Shown in pieces: positions 42,736-57,859 of a stretch of DNA of 64,000 nt. This DNA is from Ecdyonurus torrentis (taxonomy: Eukaryota > Arthropoda > Insecta > Ephemeroptera > Heptageniidae). The notes under the pieces were generated by a model. It had not been told where the DNA came from. It searched no databases and was given only the letters and a program-made list of their open reading frames with translations. The stretch lies in the NCBI GenBank assembly GCA_949318235.1, contig OX439136.1, forward strand, positions 14,191,890-14,255,889, in the 5' to 3' direction. Positions within the stretch are counted from its first letter, which is position 1. Each line of letters begins with the position of its first letter. The position numbers were made by a program, and so were the translations under genes.

Positions 42736-43772
42736 GTGTGGAAAAACAAGCTACATCTGAGATTAGAGAAAATTTGAGGAGGTGGGGGAGATAAATCTTT
42801 CTGTTAAAAAAAAATCAGCTCTTGGAATTGCATATCCTTGGGAGTACAAAAAGAAAAATGTTAAAATAGGGTGCCGAAAATTATAAAGGTGCGGAAAACT
42901 GGTTCCTTTACCATACTTATATTGAAATATAAAGGTCTAAAATTCTAGATGACGATATTTATTTAATATTTGTGTTGAACCCACTAAAAGAAAAAGAAAA
43001 ATATAATGATAGTAAGAAAAAAAAAATAACGGGTGTTCAGATTTATGTTTTTTGGAACCCTGAAATTAACTTTATTATTAACTTTCTTGAAGCTGCTTTT
43101 CCAATAAAAATCTGTTGCTCCATAACTTGATATTCTCTATGATATTAAAAAATATGTAAGAGGGAGCGGGAAGTTAATATAACTGTTTTAAAATTATAAA
43201 AAATAAATAAGTAAATAAAATACATATCGACGATTAATAAAATAAATATATCCTAGAAATTGTAATTGGTATCACAATTATTCATAGGATTTTAACTTAA
43301 TAACACGTGCTAATGTTAAAACTTAAGATTTTTTTTTAAATTAAAAAATAAACTTTTTAAAGATTGTAAAGAAAATATTACAAAATAATAACTAATAATG
43401 ACTAATGATTACAAAAATATATAATTTTATTTTTAATTATTATTTATTTAATTTATTCGGGTTTATGTAAGATACTTTTTAGAAGCTAAAAGCTCAATAA
43501 ATTATAAATGCGAATTTAAATTAAAATATAATACAAGATTCAATTTCTTAGTTGCAACGAATCTTACACATAATTGAAAATATCGTTCAAGTCAAGCATA
43601 TCCAACTTGGACTCAAAATTGGTATTGCAACTGTTAAGAGTTATTCAAGTTTTTTTTTTTTTTTATTATATCATGTATATTAATTAATGCTGTAATTTAT
43701 TTTTATAAGATGTAATATTTTTTCAAATATTTATAGTAGTATAAGAGTAATAATCATAAATGAATAAGAACA

Positions 43773-44036
43773 ATAGGGTGTATGCGCATAACGTCATACT
43801 GACTGCGCTTCGACTCCATACTGGAGAAATAAATGCTCAGCATAAGACAAACGTAGTTTTTGCACGGTTTTTTTCTTACATACTTGAAAATATAATTCAA
43901 CCTGTTAACAGTATCAAGATCAAGGCTCTCAAAAATGTTACGAAATATTTTTACACTAGCAAAATGTGTCATTTTCCTATATCTACCCATGTTATTTAGT
44001 GCTCATATATGGCGTTGACTTTTTTATATGAACGCA
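43773..44036 (+). repeat. MITE family B copy, internally shortened
   Basis: From TAGGGTGTATGCGCATAACG to ATGAACGCAACCAA. It lacks part of the middle found in other copies. Confidence 0.75.
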
Positions 44037-44068
44037 ACCAACTTCGATATTATATATTTTTATTTCTT

Positions 44069-44102
<34 letters not shown>

Positions 44103-44721
44103 CTCAAATTCATTTGTTAAAAGTTTAGAAAGTATATTTCAGTTACATGATCTTTTCAAGTTCAAGTATAGCGAACAAAGACATGAATAAAGTTTTCACT
44201 GAATCTGCTGTTCTCTAAAACTCAAACATAAAATCTTACAACACACAAAACTATTTGTTCTTTCTTACTAACAATTTCTTTTTTTACAAAAACTTATCTT
44301 TTAAAAGGATTGAAACTTTGAATTTATTAAAATGTTTTAAACGTTATTAGTTATTATATAAAATTGTTTTATGAAACTTAATATAAATTATGTTTCCACC
44401 CCGATAATTTTTTTTCTCATAATGTTTAATTTATAAGAATTAAGGATCATTTAAAATAATAATCATCAGCATAGCTTCTTACCGGTGAACTTTTTTTTTC
44501 TTTATGAGCGTGGTACAGTACATACACTTGTGATAATTATTTTAACAATCCAAATCAGCACGTGTTTTTCTGATTATAAGAATAACACTAATCAAAATTT
44601 AAATGATACATGAATGGACATGCAAAAGTTTAAAAGTCTACATGGAAAGAGTAAAATTACATAATTTATGTTGAATCTATGTCATAATAGCATAAATATT
44701 CCTATATGTAATAATTATAAT

Positions 44722-45022
44722 ATATAGACCGGTTGCCCTCATATTTAAGAGCCGCCATTTTGTTGGTCAGAAATACATAGGCCAGCATAGGAAAAACGTC
44801 ATTTTTATTATTTTAATAGCAAAAAAAAAAGCTTCAAACCTCAATCAAAGCCTTATTTCTAGCTTCTTATAAACTCGAAGAATATTTGAAAAATTCTGTT
44901 GAGTTAAAATAAACATTTTTTATGTGAAAAATACGGAGAAATGATGTTTTCCCTATGCTTGACAATGCATTAGGCACCACAAACATGTCGACAAAGGGCA
45001 AGGATGTGCAAGGGGTCTATAT
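44722..45022 (+). repeat. Diverged relative of family B
   Basis: TATAGACCGGTTGCCC and GGGGTCTATATG form the ends. It shares CCAGCATAGGAAAAACG and the general order (AT-rich middle, GATGTTTTCCCTATGC near the right) with family B. Confidence 0.5.
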
Positions 45023-45333
45023 GTTATAATAATAGCTAATAGCATAATAGTTGTTATACAACATAATATTCATGCTTTACATCATAGTTATTATGTTGTA
45101 TTGGAAGCTAAAATAATTATTACGTATTTATTTTTATACGTGTAATTAATCTCATTTCTATGTTCTTCTATGTTCTTTTAATGGACTATACTTACAATGA
45201 TGTCCATGAACGAACTATTTAAAATAAATTTTAATATTCTTAATGCATTTCTTATAGAATAATCGTTTTCCCTTACACGTTGCAACAATTAAAAACATTT
45301 CATCGCAAAAGTTTTCCATTGAGATGTTTTCTC

Positions 45334-45364
<31 letters not shown>

Positions 45365-45499
45365 CTGCATATTTAAAGGATAAGAAATTATCAGTCTCCC
45401 ACTATTTTACAATGCGCTTTTGATGGGTTACACATTACAACTGATAAGAAGTTATAAAGTAACTGTCATAGAACATAACAACATACTAATAAAAAGGGT

Positions 45500-45815
45500 G
45501 TAAAAATTATGAAAAAGTCGATACCATAATGGAGCTTATCGGTTTAGTGCGTGGGGAGACGCGGGGAAAGCTAAGGGTCCCCTAATTTAACATTACACTT
45601 ATGAGGAAAAACACTCTTTTTTTTTTTTTTTTTTTTTTTTTGCAATTTTTTTTGCAATTTTTTTTTGCAATTTTTTTTTTTTTTTTTTTGCAATTTTTGA
45701 GAAAACTACTCCACTGATTTCGGAGAAATTTAAATGAGAAATACTAGACATGCTTTTACGTGTTTTAAGCCATAGAAATTTTTTAACAATTTTTTAAACC
45801 GATAACCTACGTATT
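45500..45815 (-). repeat. Dispersed repeat family H, copy 1
   Basis: It contains AAAGCTAAGGGTCCCCTAAT, TAACATTACACTTATGAGG, a poly-T block with GCAATTTTT repeats, TTTTAAGCCATAGAAATTTT and AACCGATAACCT. It is the reverse complement of 59775-60040. Confidence 0.7.
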
Positions 45816-46703
45816 CTATGCTATATGCTAATATACTTTTTCTTGTGTTGTTAATTCTATAGTCTCAGTTATTCGTCATAAAACTGTCCTAAAATGCATT
45901 ACATTTAAAAATATATATATCAATATTTCAATTTAGAAATCAGTATAAAATTTAAATATCATTTGAAAGTCATATAATGTAACAAAAATTAAAATTAAAC
46001 AATAAAATTTAAAAATATAACCTAATAAAAGTTTTTAAATACTTAATTATTATTAAAAAAAAAATTATTGTAATAAATAATAGAGTTCAATAATAAGAAT
46101 GATATTTTCCTGTATTGTATAGAGTATATTATTTTTTATTTTTTTCCCACTCAATACATATACGTATATAATAATAGAGAACGAGTTATACAGAAAGTGA
46201 GTGCAAAGCAATGTTTCAAGCTCGTTCGACTGTATTTTATATGTATCCACCAACACCACACAATGCATGGGATTTAATGGATTGGCGAACACAAACACTG
46301 AAAACAGCACGCGCTATCAAATATACTTAACTTTTAATAAAAATCACAAAACAATAAAGATCAAAATCATATGTTTTTATTATATAAAAATAAACTTTAT
46401 TATCATTGTAATTGTATTTTATTATATTTATATTATTTTTTTTTTCTTTAGTGGAGCAAAAATCCGTTAGAAAAACCTCTCCAACACGTTTCACAATACA
46501 ATTTTATAGCAGTATGAGTGTGAAAGAAAGAGGCAGAAAAATAAAAGAGAGGAAAAAATAAAACAATAAAATAAAATGTATCAAAATAATAATAAACTTT
46601 TTTTGTTTTGCAAAAAGTTTGTGTGAAAATAAAAAAGTTTTTTTTTCCTGCTCTTGTTAAAAGATTTTTATCTTAATTTATTGTTTATTTACATTGATCG
46701 TTA

Positions 46704-46708
<5 letters not shown>

Positions 46709-46754
<46 letters not shown>
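46709..46754. repeat. (GA)n microsatellite
   Basis: About 46 bp of GA. Confidence 0.95.
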
Positions 46755-46757
<3 letters not shown>

Positions 46758-47144
46758 ACCTACCATGCATGTGTACACATGTTTTTTCATTTTCCAGTTC
46801 TTTGTTTTTTACAAATATAAAAAAAAGGTTAAACTGATTTTTTTATTAACGCTGAATATAAGCCATAGTTAGCAAAAATAATACGATTAAATCTTTTTGT
46901 TTTTCAGATAAAACTAAAAATACATCGTGCACAAGCTTATTGTATGTTTATACACTGATATATTGACCGTGCGTTTATAAAATATCTTTTCAAATGAAAG
47001 AAGAAAATAAAAAAGTTTATAAATGCTATTATTTTATATCAGCGCATTTTAGTATTTATAACAACTTTTGTTTAGATGTTGGAAAGTGTGTAAGTTTTTA
47101 TTCAATAATTCGTATTACTGTGTGTAAATCAGGTTCAAAGTTAA

Positions 47145-47480
47145 AGCCATAGACCACATAAAACAACATGTGTTTTTTAATGAATAGACATGAAATGGGA
47201 TCTTCATAACTGATTACAATTTTTACCAGAATGTTAATGAAGCCCCACGAGAGAGCGTGAAAAAAACTGTAAAGTATGCAATTTGCGTGAAAACTCATGT
47301 TTATGACGTCAGAAACATGCAAAAATGAGTATGAAAATGTTGTGCGGGTTGCATAAATTGAATTTTCTGATCACTGCTACGGAGCTACTGTTGGGTTTTG
47401 AGACAAAGTAAAGTTATTTATGTAAATCCCATCAAGTGTTTTGTGATATAAATGCTTATGTTTTTCTCTGGTCTATTCCT
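47145..47480 (-). mobile_element. MITE family D copy
   Basis: AGCCATAGACCACAT to CTGGTCTATTCCT, flanked by TTAA at 47141-47144 and 47481-47484. Both target sites are intact. The core carries ATGACGTCAGAAAC. Confidence 0.9.
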
Positions 47481-49186
47481 TTAATTTATTGTAAATTAAA
47501 AATATAAAGAATAAATAATAAAATAATAATCAAATTTTCTAAGAGATGTATAGTGTTATAAATTACAAACAAATATATATAAAATAATATAATTTACACA
47601 AATTAAAAAATAATAGTAATATTAAATATTTTTAAATTTTTTCTAATAATATATATTAAATTTTTTTATATAAAAAAGTATTTAAAAATTATTAAAAAGC
47701 TGTATGAAAATAATTAATAGAGCAATACGCTTATTCCATATGAACTATTCTTTTAATTAACATTTATCAGTGTTTATTTATATTGAATGTTTGAAATCTT
47801 TTACTAGCAATCTGTTGTGTTGTGACCAACTAATATCTCACAAACTAGACGGTCACGAATAATAATACTAACATTACTAACACAAGGTACAGAAAAAAAG
47901 ATTCTTAGTTTAGCTACGTCAAACATATAAAAACACTTAAAACACGATCAAATATTTAAGTTAAATATAACATGTATATGTGGAAATTTAAATTTTAGTC
48001 AAATTAGATTTTTCTTTTTTTTTTTAATTAAATATATTATTAAAACTTTACAGTCCAAAAAAAACAACATATTTTACTCGATTTTATTTAAAAATTATAG
48101 TGTTTGTTTCGTTGGAAATAAATAATCAAAAAAAATTACTGTGAAACTATTTTTTTTTTTAACGATTTCCGGTCCAAGTAAGTCACCTTCTACGTTAAAT
48201 TAAAACAACAGAAAACGGATATTTCAAGTTTAACATGCATAAATTCTTATTGTATCAAATATATTTTATTCATGTTTTTAAGTTTCGTCAGTTATTTCAT
48301 AAAGAGAAAGGTAGAGGGGAAAAAAAAAGAAGTTTATTACATAACAAACGTTATAAAGTAAATGTAATATTCTGTGTCACTATTGATTACATGTATCAAT
48401 ATTAGGGATATAATGCTGTCAGTTTGAGTTATTTTTTTTATTACAATATTATTTACATGTCTATAAAATCTTATTATGTATGATATTTTGATCACTATAC
48501 ATACAAATTAAGAGATGGCTGTATTGTATAATTTTCTCTATTATACTCAGAATATTTAATTAATGCTTTATATAAAATGTCAATTTTATCACAATTTTTT
48601 TTGAAAGTATAGACAGCTTGTACGGCGAAAATAATATGATTATAAAATTTGTTGCTCAGCTATTAAAAATATAATATATTTTTTTTTTTAGTTAATTTTT
48701 TTTTCTCTGAGATATTATGAGTTATATTATATCTAGCACAAAATTAGTTCTTAACTTGTTTATTTAGTTTTAAAATTTATTATACTTTTTTTTTCTTCTT
48801 CATCGCAACGTATTAAATATTTTATTGATGAAATGTTTTTATGGCTATAAAAATTGACCCCCACTTTTTTATTTTATTATATTATTATTATTATTATTTT
48901 TTTTTGAAACACAAAAGTTTGCTTCTGTTTACCATTCTAATGGTTAATAATATAACAAAAAAAAAAAAGAATAATTAAAAAAGAATCCATCATATGAAGA
49001 AATAAAGAAAATAGTTTGTGACATCAAAATTTCAAAAATCTTTATTCAAATAATTTAAACATCATTTGAAGTGTATTGCTCTGGGCATACTTATAAAAAT
49101 TAATATTTCATTGTAAACAAACCTTTCATTACAGTAATTGGTTGTAAGTGTAATATGTTATTTGGTTCTTAAACCCAAAATTACAA

Positions 49187-49503
49187 AAGGCGTGTAGAAT
49201 ACCTCGAACAAAAAAGTTGCGTAATATCCTAACAAGCCTGAATATCAACGGATCAACGCTGATTTGGCCGAAGTCATTGATTTCTTATTTTCCATTCACA
49301 AAAAGCCACTGGCGGTTAATGACGTCACAGCTTGCTTGTTTTACACGCGCGTAAACTGGTCGAGCTGTGACGTCAGTGACCGCCAGTAGCATTTTGTAAA
49401 TGAAAAATAAATTAGAAATCAATGACTCCGGCCAAATCGACGTTGATTTTCAGGTTTGTAAGGATATTACAAAACTTTTTGGTTCAAGGTGTTCTACGCG
49501 TAA
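49187..49503. mobile_element. Palindromic MITE family C copy, ends worn
   Basis: AAAGGCGTGTAGAATACCTC to GGTGTTCTACGCG. The target TTAA is no longer clean. The left arm carries small insertions, but the central GACGTCACAGC / GCTGTGACGTCAG pair persists. Confidence 0.85.
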
Positions 49504-49766
49504 AGAATTTTTAATCAGCTATTTTAGTTTTAGACCAACATCTATTTGGTCAACAGTAATTCTATATACTGTATAGTTTTGCTTTTACTCTTAATTTGGA
49601 GATATTTAAATTATATTTTTATCTTCTTCAGTCCCCGACTTTTAAAAAAATTATTGTAATGTCGTATATTTTAACCACGTTTTTGTGCGGCTCTCCAAAT
49701 GACAAAAATATATCTCTTTTGTCAAAAAGGTTGAATTATTTTAGCGAACCCCCTAACCACTCTATA

Positions 49767-49912
49767 TTCAACTCAAAAAACCTCAGTCGATTTAAATCGG
49801 GCATGCTTAAAGTATCGCCCATTGTCACATTTGAGGAGAAGGGGGGCGGCTGGGCGATACCGTAAAAGGTCGAACGGCAGGTAACTCAGGTTTTTTGAGT
49901 TGAACATAGAAT
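49767..49912. repeat. MITE family F copy
   Basis: TTCAACTCAAAAAACCTCAG to GGTTTTTTGAGTTGAACAT, with the internal GGCGGCTGGGCGATACCGTA. It aligns with 9094-9244. Confidence 0.8.
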
Positions 49913-50440
49913 GCTCAAAATAGTGTTAAAAATCGCGTAAATTCAGGTGCGTTTTCTGGATCAATTTTTGTATTTTTATCTTCATTTTTATTTTTTCATT
50001 TTTTTTTTATTTCAGAACTACCTGGTGTCTACTGTATTGTATACTGGGACTGAAGATGATATCTCTTCCGTCCTAAAAATGTATGGCTTCAATTTTAGTT
50101 ACGATAAAATCTTGATATCTATAAAGAAGAGGGTTTCCTATAGAATTTACTCAGTTGGTTGTTTATTTTAAGAAATTATGTAGGTGGTATATGAATTTCA
50201 TTATAATGATAACAAAGAACGTTAATTTAGATATTTTCCTGTCTTTTACATTGATGTAATATAAGATGAAAAAGTTATTTATAGGAATATATTAATGAGA
50301 ACGAAATAAAATTAATAAATGTTAAAAGTGAACTTATTTTTAGTTTTTATAGAAATTGAAATTAAAATATGGAAAGAAAATAATAGTAATGAACAGTGAG
50401 TTTTAATTAATATATAATAATATTTAATTTATATATATAT

Positions 50441-51036
<596 letters not shown>

Positions 51037-51384
51037 TGAGGTTCTTTCATTGGCGTTAACGTTGATGTGTTGCCTAAAGAGAAAAAAAATTGTAATGCAC
51101 AAAATAAGAGTAAAGATACCACTTAATTTTATATTTTGTAGGAAGAAACAATAAAATGGGACAAATTGAAACGTTTCAGTAAAGACACTACTACACTATA
51201 TTATTTATTTTGTTTTAAAACTTTTTATATTTTATAGAGTCAAGGCTCAAGGCATAATAACCTTATAGTCTGATTTGTTAGAACTCTTCTTATTACCCTA
51301 CAAAAAAAAAAAAAAGGATAATTATGCTAAAAAAAATGTTATTTTTTATGAAACAATTTTATTATTATTTATAAAAGTATAGGA

Positions 51385-51579
51385 CGATGCTTACCCGTCG
51401 AAATGAACTACACTTTACAAATTTTGTTCTAAACGACCGATCTACATGCACTTTACAAATTCCAAGTTCTCCCATATAGTACTTCTGTTAAAATGCATAG
51501 AAGTGCCATACGCAGATCGTTCATTTTGAGTCAAATTTGTAAAGTGTAGTTCGTTCATTTCGACGACAGGTAAACATCG
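51385..51579. repeat. Foldback element
   Basis: Arms begin CGATGCTTACCCGTCGAAAT and end ATTTCGACGACAGGTAAACA, with ACTACACTTTACAAATTT in both. It directly abuts a family B copy at 51576. Confidence 0.8.
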
Positions 51580-51897
51580 AGGAGTGTGTATTCATATTTA
51601 AGTCAACGTCATGTCGGATCACTCAATAACATGCTCTGGTATTGAAAAATAACTCATTTTGCCAGTTTAAAATTACAAGCAATATTTTTTTGAGAGCATT
51701 GATGCTGTTAAATAGGTAGAATTAGTATCTCAAGTGTGTAGGAAAAATAATAACGAAAAATTAACAGATTTCGCAAAGAAAATATACAGATAAAAAATAA
51801 TGCCTCATGCTGAGCAATGTTGTTCGTTGATCCACTATGACGTCAAAGCGCATTCAGTATGGCGTCATGGGGAAACATCTTTATTGATACACCATCC
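51576..51897 (-). repeat. MITE family B copy
   Basis: Reverse-oriented, from GAGTGTGTATTCATATTTAA to ATTGATACACCATCC. The CRE-like core is changed to GGCGTCA. Confidence 0.75.
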
Positions 51898-52758
51898 TTT
51901 TATCCTATATAGGAAGCTTTTTTAATTTACAAGCCCATAATTTTGAATTACTGTTTTTAGTTTGCTTCGTCTTTACAATGCTGGATATTGATGTGCATAA
52001 TTTTTTATATTGTTTACATGTATCCGCTCACACTTCCAGTTTTCGACATCTTGAATCATTTTCAAACACAAAATAATTCAATGACTTTCTTTGACATTTA
52101 ATCAACCTATACATATCGTATAATATAATCTCTCTAACTTTTTTTTTTTAATTTTATTTTTTACTTTTATAAAAATTTTTTTAATAAAAATTGAAAGGCT
52201 TCATATGGCTTTCATTAAAAGAGAACCTTGGAGTATAGAAATCCATTCACAGTTATTTCTAAATCTTTTTATCTTATACCATACAATTAAACATCAATCA
52301 GAAGTTTTCCTATTTTAAGCTTCAATTGAAACCTTATATATTATACAAAAATACTTATTCATTCTATTCGATATAATGAATAAGAAGAACTGCAAAAGTA
52401 TATCAATTAAAGGGATATATTTATAGGTTTTTTTTTCTTTTGAAAAATCTTATCAGAAATCACTTTATCAAAAGAAAGTTTGTCTTACCGTATATTATAT
52501 ATTTTTTAACCTTATGTGAGTGTATAAGCTTCAATAAAGGATGTATGATTTATATGGTATAGAAAAGTTTGACTTTCTTAAGAACGGAAGTTGAATCATA
52601 CCGGATGTGACGTTGCGGTCATCAGAAAATGAAGTATACTATATCAAAATATTTCGGTATATTGGCAAGTACACATTGGAGGGAAGTTGTATATAATTGT
52701 ATTTATTATTTTTTTTTTCAATGGTTTAGCTCTTATTATTTTTAAGAATGATTCAACT

Positions 52759-53052
52759 TTAAGGGTTGTATTTTAGATGGCTTGTATTGTATCTCAAAAT
52801 ATAAAAATAAAACTTCGAAATTGTATGATGCCATTTGAAATTAAATAGTAGCAACTATCTATGATAAAATTTTCAGCACCCGTGCCCGTGACCATCAGTT
52901 ACGAGTGTAAATAATAATTGAACTTAACATAAACTCCTATAGGACTAAAACTTAAAAATCAAATCATAACTTAAAAGTCTAGCAAGGTGACCCTCCGAAT
53001 TTTCTACATTTTTAAAGATTCTTCACCCAGTTCATCCTAATGTATCACTGTT

Positions 53053-53055
<3 letters not shown>
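52759..53055 (+). repeat. Family G (TTAA-GGG) copy
   Basis: TTTAAGGGTTGTATTTTAG at the left, then TGATGCCATTTGAA, ATAAAATTTTCAGCACCCGT, AAGGTGACCCTCCGAATT and TCCTAATGTATCACTG. It aligns with 54639-54950 and, inverted, with 62200-62493. Confidence 0.65.
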
Positions 53056-53103
<48 letters not shown>

Positions 53104-53676
53104 TTACAACCTTTTATTTAAATTCCGCAGTAGCTGATTTCCCGTCTTAATATTATACGTAATAAAACTAATAAAAAAAAAATGCCAACATTGACATAAA
53201 TGGCATTATTATTATGACATTATTTCTTAATATCACTTAGGAGAATATTACTGTGCAACGTAAATAATAATCCAGTCAGTTTAATTTTGATGTGCTGATA
53301 CTGCTGATCAGTAAATTAAGAAAATTTCTCACATAAATTGTATACTAATAATGATTCAAAAAAATAAAATTAACAACAAAAAGAAGAGCCAACAAACTGT
53401 GTTTAAAATTTATATTTTTCACTAACTTACGCATATCTAGTATTATGATAATATGCTACATCTAACTTACTACATGATTCTAATTATATTTTTTCAATTT
53501 TTTTTTTTATTTTTTTTTATTACAATATAATGTATTTGTCTTTTATTCTTATGCAGTGGGCAACGTACAGTTTGCCATGGATACACTAAATAATCATAAA
53601 TGTCAAGGTAAACCTTGCATAAATGTAAAGTATAATATTAAACTTTAACTGCATGATTTTTTTGCCCTATATTTAA

Positions 53677-53992
53677 AAGAATAGATCAGAGAAAAACATA
53701 AGCGTTTATATCACAAAACACTTGATGGGATTTACATATAACATTAGTTTGTCTCAAAAGCTCCATAGCAGTGATCAGAAAATTCAATTTATGCAACCCG
53801 CACAACATTTTCATACTAATTTTTGCATGTTTCTGACGTCATAAACATGAATTTTCACGTAAATTGCATACTTTACAGTTTTTTCACGCTCTCTCGTGGG
53901 GCTACATTAACATTCTGGTAAAAATTGTCATCAGTTTTGAAGATCCCATTTCGTATTTAAAAAGCACATGCTGTTTTATGTGGTCTATGGCT
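53677..53992 (+). mobile_element. MITE family D copy
   Basis: AAGAATAGATCAGAG to TGTGGTCTATGGCT. TTAA is at 53673-53676 on the left and a mutated TTAC on the right. It has small internal deletions. Confidence 0.85.
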
Positions 53993-54070
53993 TTACATAT
54001 ACGACAGTTTTGCGATGTGAGGGTTTATTCACATTCTAATAGTTTTACTTTAACAAGAGTGACGCAAGAG

Positions 54071-54075
<5 letters not shown>

Positions 54076-54113
<38 letters not shown>
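54076..54113. repeat. (GA)n microsatellite
   Basis: About 38 bp of GA. Confidence 0.95.
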
Positions 54114-54117
<4 letters not shown>

Positions 54118-54512
54118 AAGTTGATAAAAGTTGATAAACAGATGAATTGACAGACAACTTTTTTAGATTGTATAAAAAAGAACCTACTACTTGACCAAAC
54201 AAAAGAACGATAAGAAGAAACTCGACGACAACTTGATGGATTAGTTGTTTATTGATTGATTGATTGATCGTATTTGCTTTTATATATTTTTTTTTATATT
54301 ATAACAAAATGTACTGAACATTTTTATTTGAAAAACATTTTCCATTATTTTGATCAAAACTTTTCCTTATATTCAAAGTTAATATTATTAAAAAGTTTTA
54401 CAAATTTAATATGATGAAATATTGAAAGAAAAAAGGATTATAAGTGTAACTTTTTTATTTTAAATAGTTATTTTATTAGTTAATGACTTGTTAATAATAA
54501 ATTTGCTGGATG

Positions 54513-54543
<31 letters not shown>

Positions 54544-54638
54544 AAGCATTGTATTGGAAATACCTTTTTAACATAATTTTAATCATAAATATTAATACTT
54601 TGAGATTTGAATCTCTTTAATTTAATAGTAGTTTTATT

Positions 54639-54950
54639 CTGAGGGTTATACTGTAGTTATATTTTATATGGTTTGTAAATTTAAACTTTATGATGCCATT
54701 TGAATTTCAATAGTATAACAGCTACCTATAGGATAACTATTTATCATATAATATGATAAAATTTTCAGGATCCGTGACTATCAGATAAATGAGAAAATAA
54801 TTCTTGAAACTAACAATGGCTCTTACAGGATGTAATACTTCAGTAAAAAATTAATTTAAAATGTAATATGGTGAACCCCAATTTTTTTTTACATTTTTGA
54901 AGACAAATTATTCTAATGTATCCTTTGACAAAATTTCAGATTTTTCTTTT
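54639..54950 (+). repeat. Family G copy
   Basis: GAGGGTTATACTGTAG, TGATGCCATTTGAA, AGGATCCGTGACTATCAG, ATGGTGAACCCCAATTTT and TCTAATGTATCCTTTGAC follow the order of 52759-53055. Confidence 0.65.
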
Positions 54951-54964
54951 TTCAATTTTTTAGT

Positions 54965-54968
<4 letters not shown>

Positions 54969-55000
<32 letters not shown>
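54969..55000. repeat. (CT)n microsatellite
   Basis: About 32 bp of CT immediately after a family G copy. Confidence 0.95.
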
Positions 55001-55004
<4 letters not shown>

Positions 55005-55499
55005 TTGCCATTTCTATTAATTATTTTTTATTGAAACTGTATTTTTATTGAAAGTCATTAATAAATAAATAAATAAAATATAATAAATAAGACCATCTTG
55101 TACTACATAATGCTTAAAGTACAATATGCTTAACTTGTGAATAAAATAATACCCAAAAAAATGTAATGAAAAGTAATATCATTGATAATAATAAAGTGGG
55201 TACAAAAATGTCACGTTACTAATCGATTCAATATATATTTATCTTTTAAACAAGTTAATATTATAAACTCTTTATATAAAGTTTATTTTACAAAGTTTAA
55301 CAATACAGAATTTTATAATCCTGATTTACAAATTGATGAGAAAAAAGATAAAAGTAATCATTTTAGTGGAATTATTGTGTTATATATATAATATCAAAAT
55401 ATGAACTTTCTGTATATATAGTTAAGTTTTGCGCCTCTTTGATTTTGCGTTAGATGAGAAGAAGATGATAAGAGTTTGTATGTAAAGTTTGGAGAGAAC

Positions 55500-55501
<2 letters not shown>

Positions 55502-55535
<34 letters not shown>

Positions 55536-55599
55536 AGAGAGAGAACTTCACTTTCCTTGGTATACCAGATTTCATACCCATGTTATGAAACCTCCTCTC

Positions 55600-55682
<83 letters not shown>
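55502..55682. repeat. Opposed (GA)n and (CT)n tracts
   Basis: (GA)n at 55502-55533 and (CT)n at 55603-55682 are in opposite orientation about 70 bp apart, so the strand could form a GA:CT hairpin. Confidence 0.9.
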
Positions 55683-55685
<3 letters not shown>

Positions 55686-55821
55686 AGTAACTACTTTACT
55701 TACTTCAGTTTTGCTTTCTCTGCTCTTATATATATATAATACTCCCTCTATATAACTTCATACTCACAAGACAAGACTTACTTTACTTTTTCTCTGACTT
55801 CATTCTATCTATGTCTGCTAT

Positions 55822-55933
<112 letters not shown>

Positions 55934-56340
55934 TTTCTTTTGAAGTTCAAAATCTTACACTTTACTTTACTTTGCTCCAATTCACATTTTTAAGTTGCGC
56001 TTGGTAAAAAAAAAAAAAAAAATAATAATAATCTAAAATGTCTCTTGAAATGTTATTTTTTTCTTTATTAACATACGGTTTTATAAATATTTAATCCATA
56101 GGTTTACAAATATATAGCACATATTTTCTATAAAAACTCTGTAAACCTCCATAATATTTATAACGTAGTATTTTGATCATTTTTTGTTTTTCATATTATT
56201 TTTTCTCTGTTTAATTAAAATTACGAAATTAGAAATTTCACCAGCTTGCCATAAGGGGTGAGTGGCAATTACTTTTGGACTACTTTAATTTTGCGGTCGG
56301 GCATCCTATTTTGTTTATCAATTTATAATTATTATATTAA

Positions 56341-56687
56341 AGCCATAGACCACATAAAATAACATGTGCCTTTTAATTAATAAACACGAAATGGGATCTT
56401 CAAAACTGATGACAATTTTTACCAGAATGTTAATGTAGCCCCACTGTAGCCCCATGAGAGAGCGTAAAATAGCTGTAAAGTATGCAATTTGCGTGAAAAT
56501 TCATGTTTATGACGTCAGAAACATGTAAAAATTAGTATGAAAATGTTGTGCGGGTTGCATAAATCGAATTTTCTAATCACTGCTACGGGGCTACTGTTGA
56601 GTTTGGAGACAAACTCATGTTATTTATGTAAAATCCCATCAAGTGTTTTGTGATATAAATGCTTATGTTTTTCTCTGTTCTATTCCT
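56341..56687 (-). mobile_element. MITE family D copy
   Basis: AGCCATAGACCACAT to CTGTTCTATTCCT, flanked by TTAA at 56337-56340 and 56688-56691. It has a small direct duplication of TGTAGCCCCA near 56440-56460. Confidence 0.9.
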
Positions 56688-56977
56688 TTAATGAAACATT
56701 TTCTGAACATGGAATAATACAATTTGAATTGAAAACTTCAATAATTTTCAATATAAAGTATATAGCTTACCAATAGATGCTGTATATAAAATATCAAGTA
56801 ATTGCGATTGAATTGTAGGTTGGTTGTAATTTAACTGGCACTCCATTTGCAGATTGTTACTTCACTTGTTAATTAATTGTTCTTCTCTTTAAATTACATT
56901 CAGTTTTAGCATAGTATATTATATAAAATTTATAGTATGCTATAGTTTTAATGACAAAATTAAAAAGCATTAAAAGT

Positions 56978-57017
<40 letters not shown>

Positions 57018-57113
57018 ATTTAACATTTTAATGGATACAAAAAATTACAATGGCAATGAATAAATTTAAAATTGATATATTTTGGCCTATTTAACTCTTA
57101 GGTTTGAATAAGT

Positions 57114-57338
<225 letters not shown>

Positions 57339-57694
57339 CATAATATCATATACACACATACATAAAATACAGATAGACATTATATGCAAATACTTCAGCA
57401 ATTTATATACGCCTTAATATTTCTTTTTATGCATACATCATATATATATACAGTACATCATAAATAATACATCATTTTAATTAAATTACCATTTCTATTA
57501 TTTTATTCCTCCTTTACCACTTCTTCTATTCTCTATAAATATTAAGTTATACAAAAGTGATGAATACTATACAAATATTTTAAACACAAATCAACTTTGT
57601 AATTATTATAAAAGATAACTATACCAATATGAAGGTTATCGTAAAGTTTGTCTATTATTACTCATTTAAATATTTCCTCGGTGCAAAAGTATTC

Positions 57695-57859
<165 letters not shown>

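Noticed and set aside
49596..49865. 89-residue ORF
   Set aside because: Its second half is the family F MITE; no domain is recognised.
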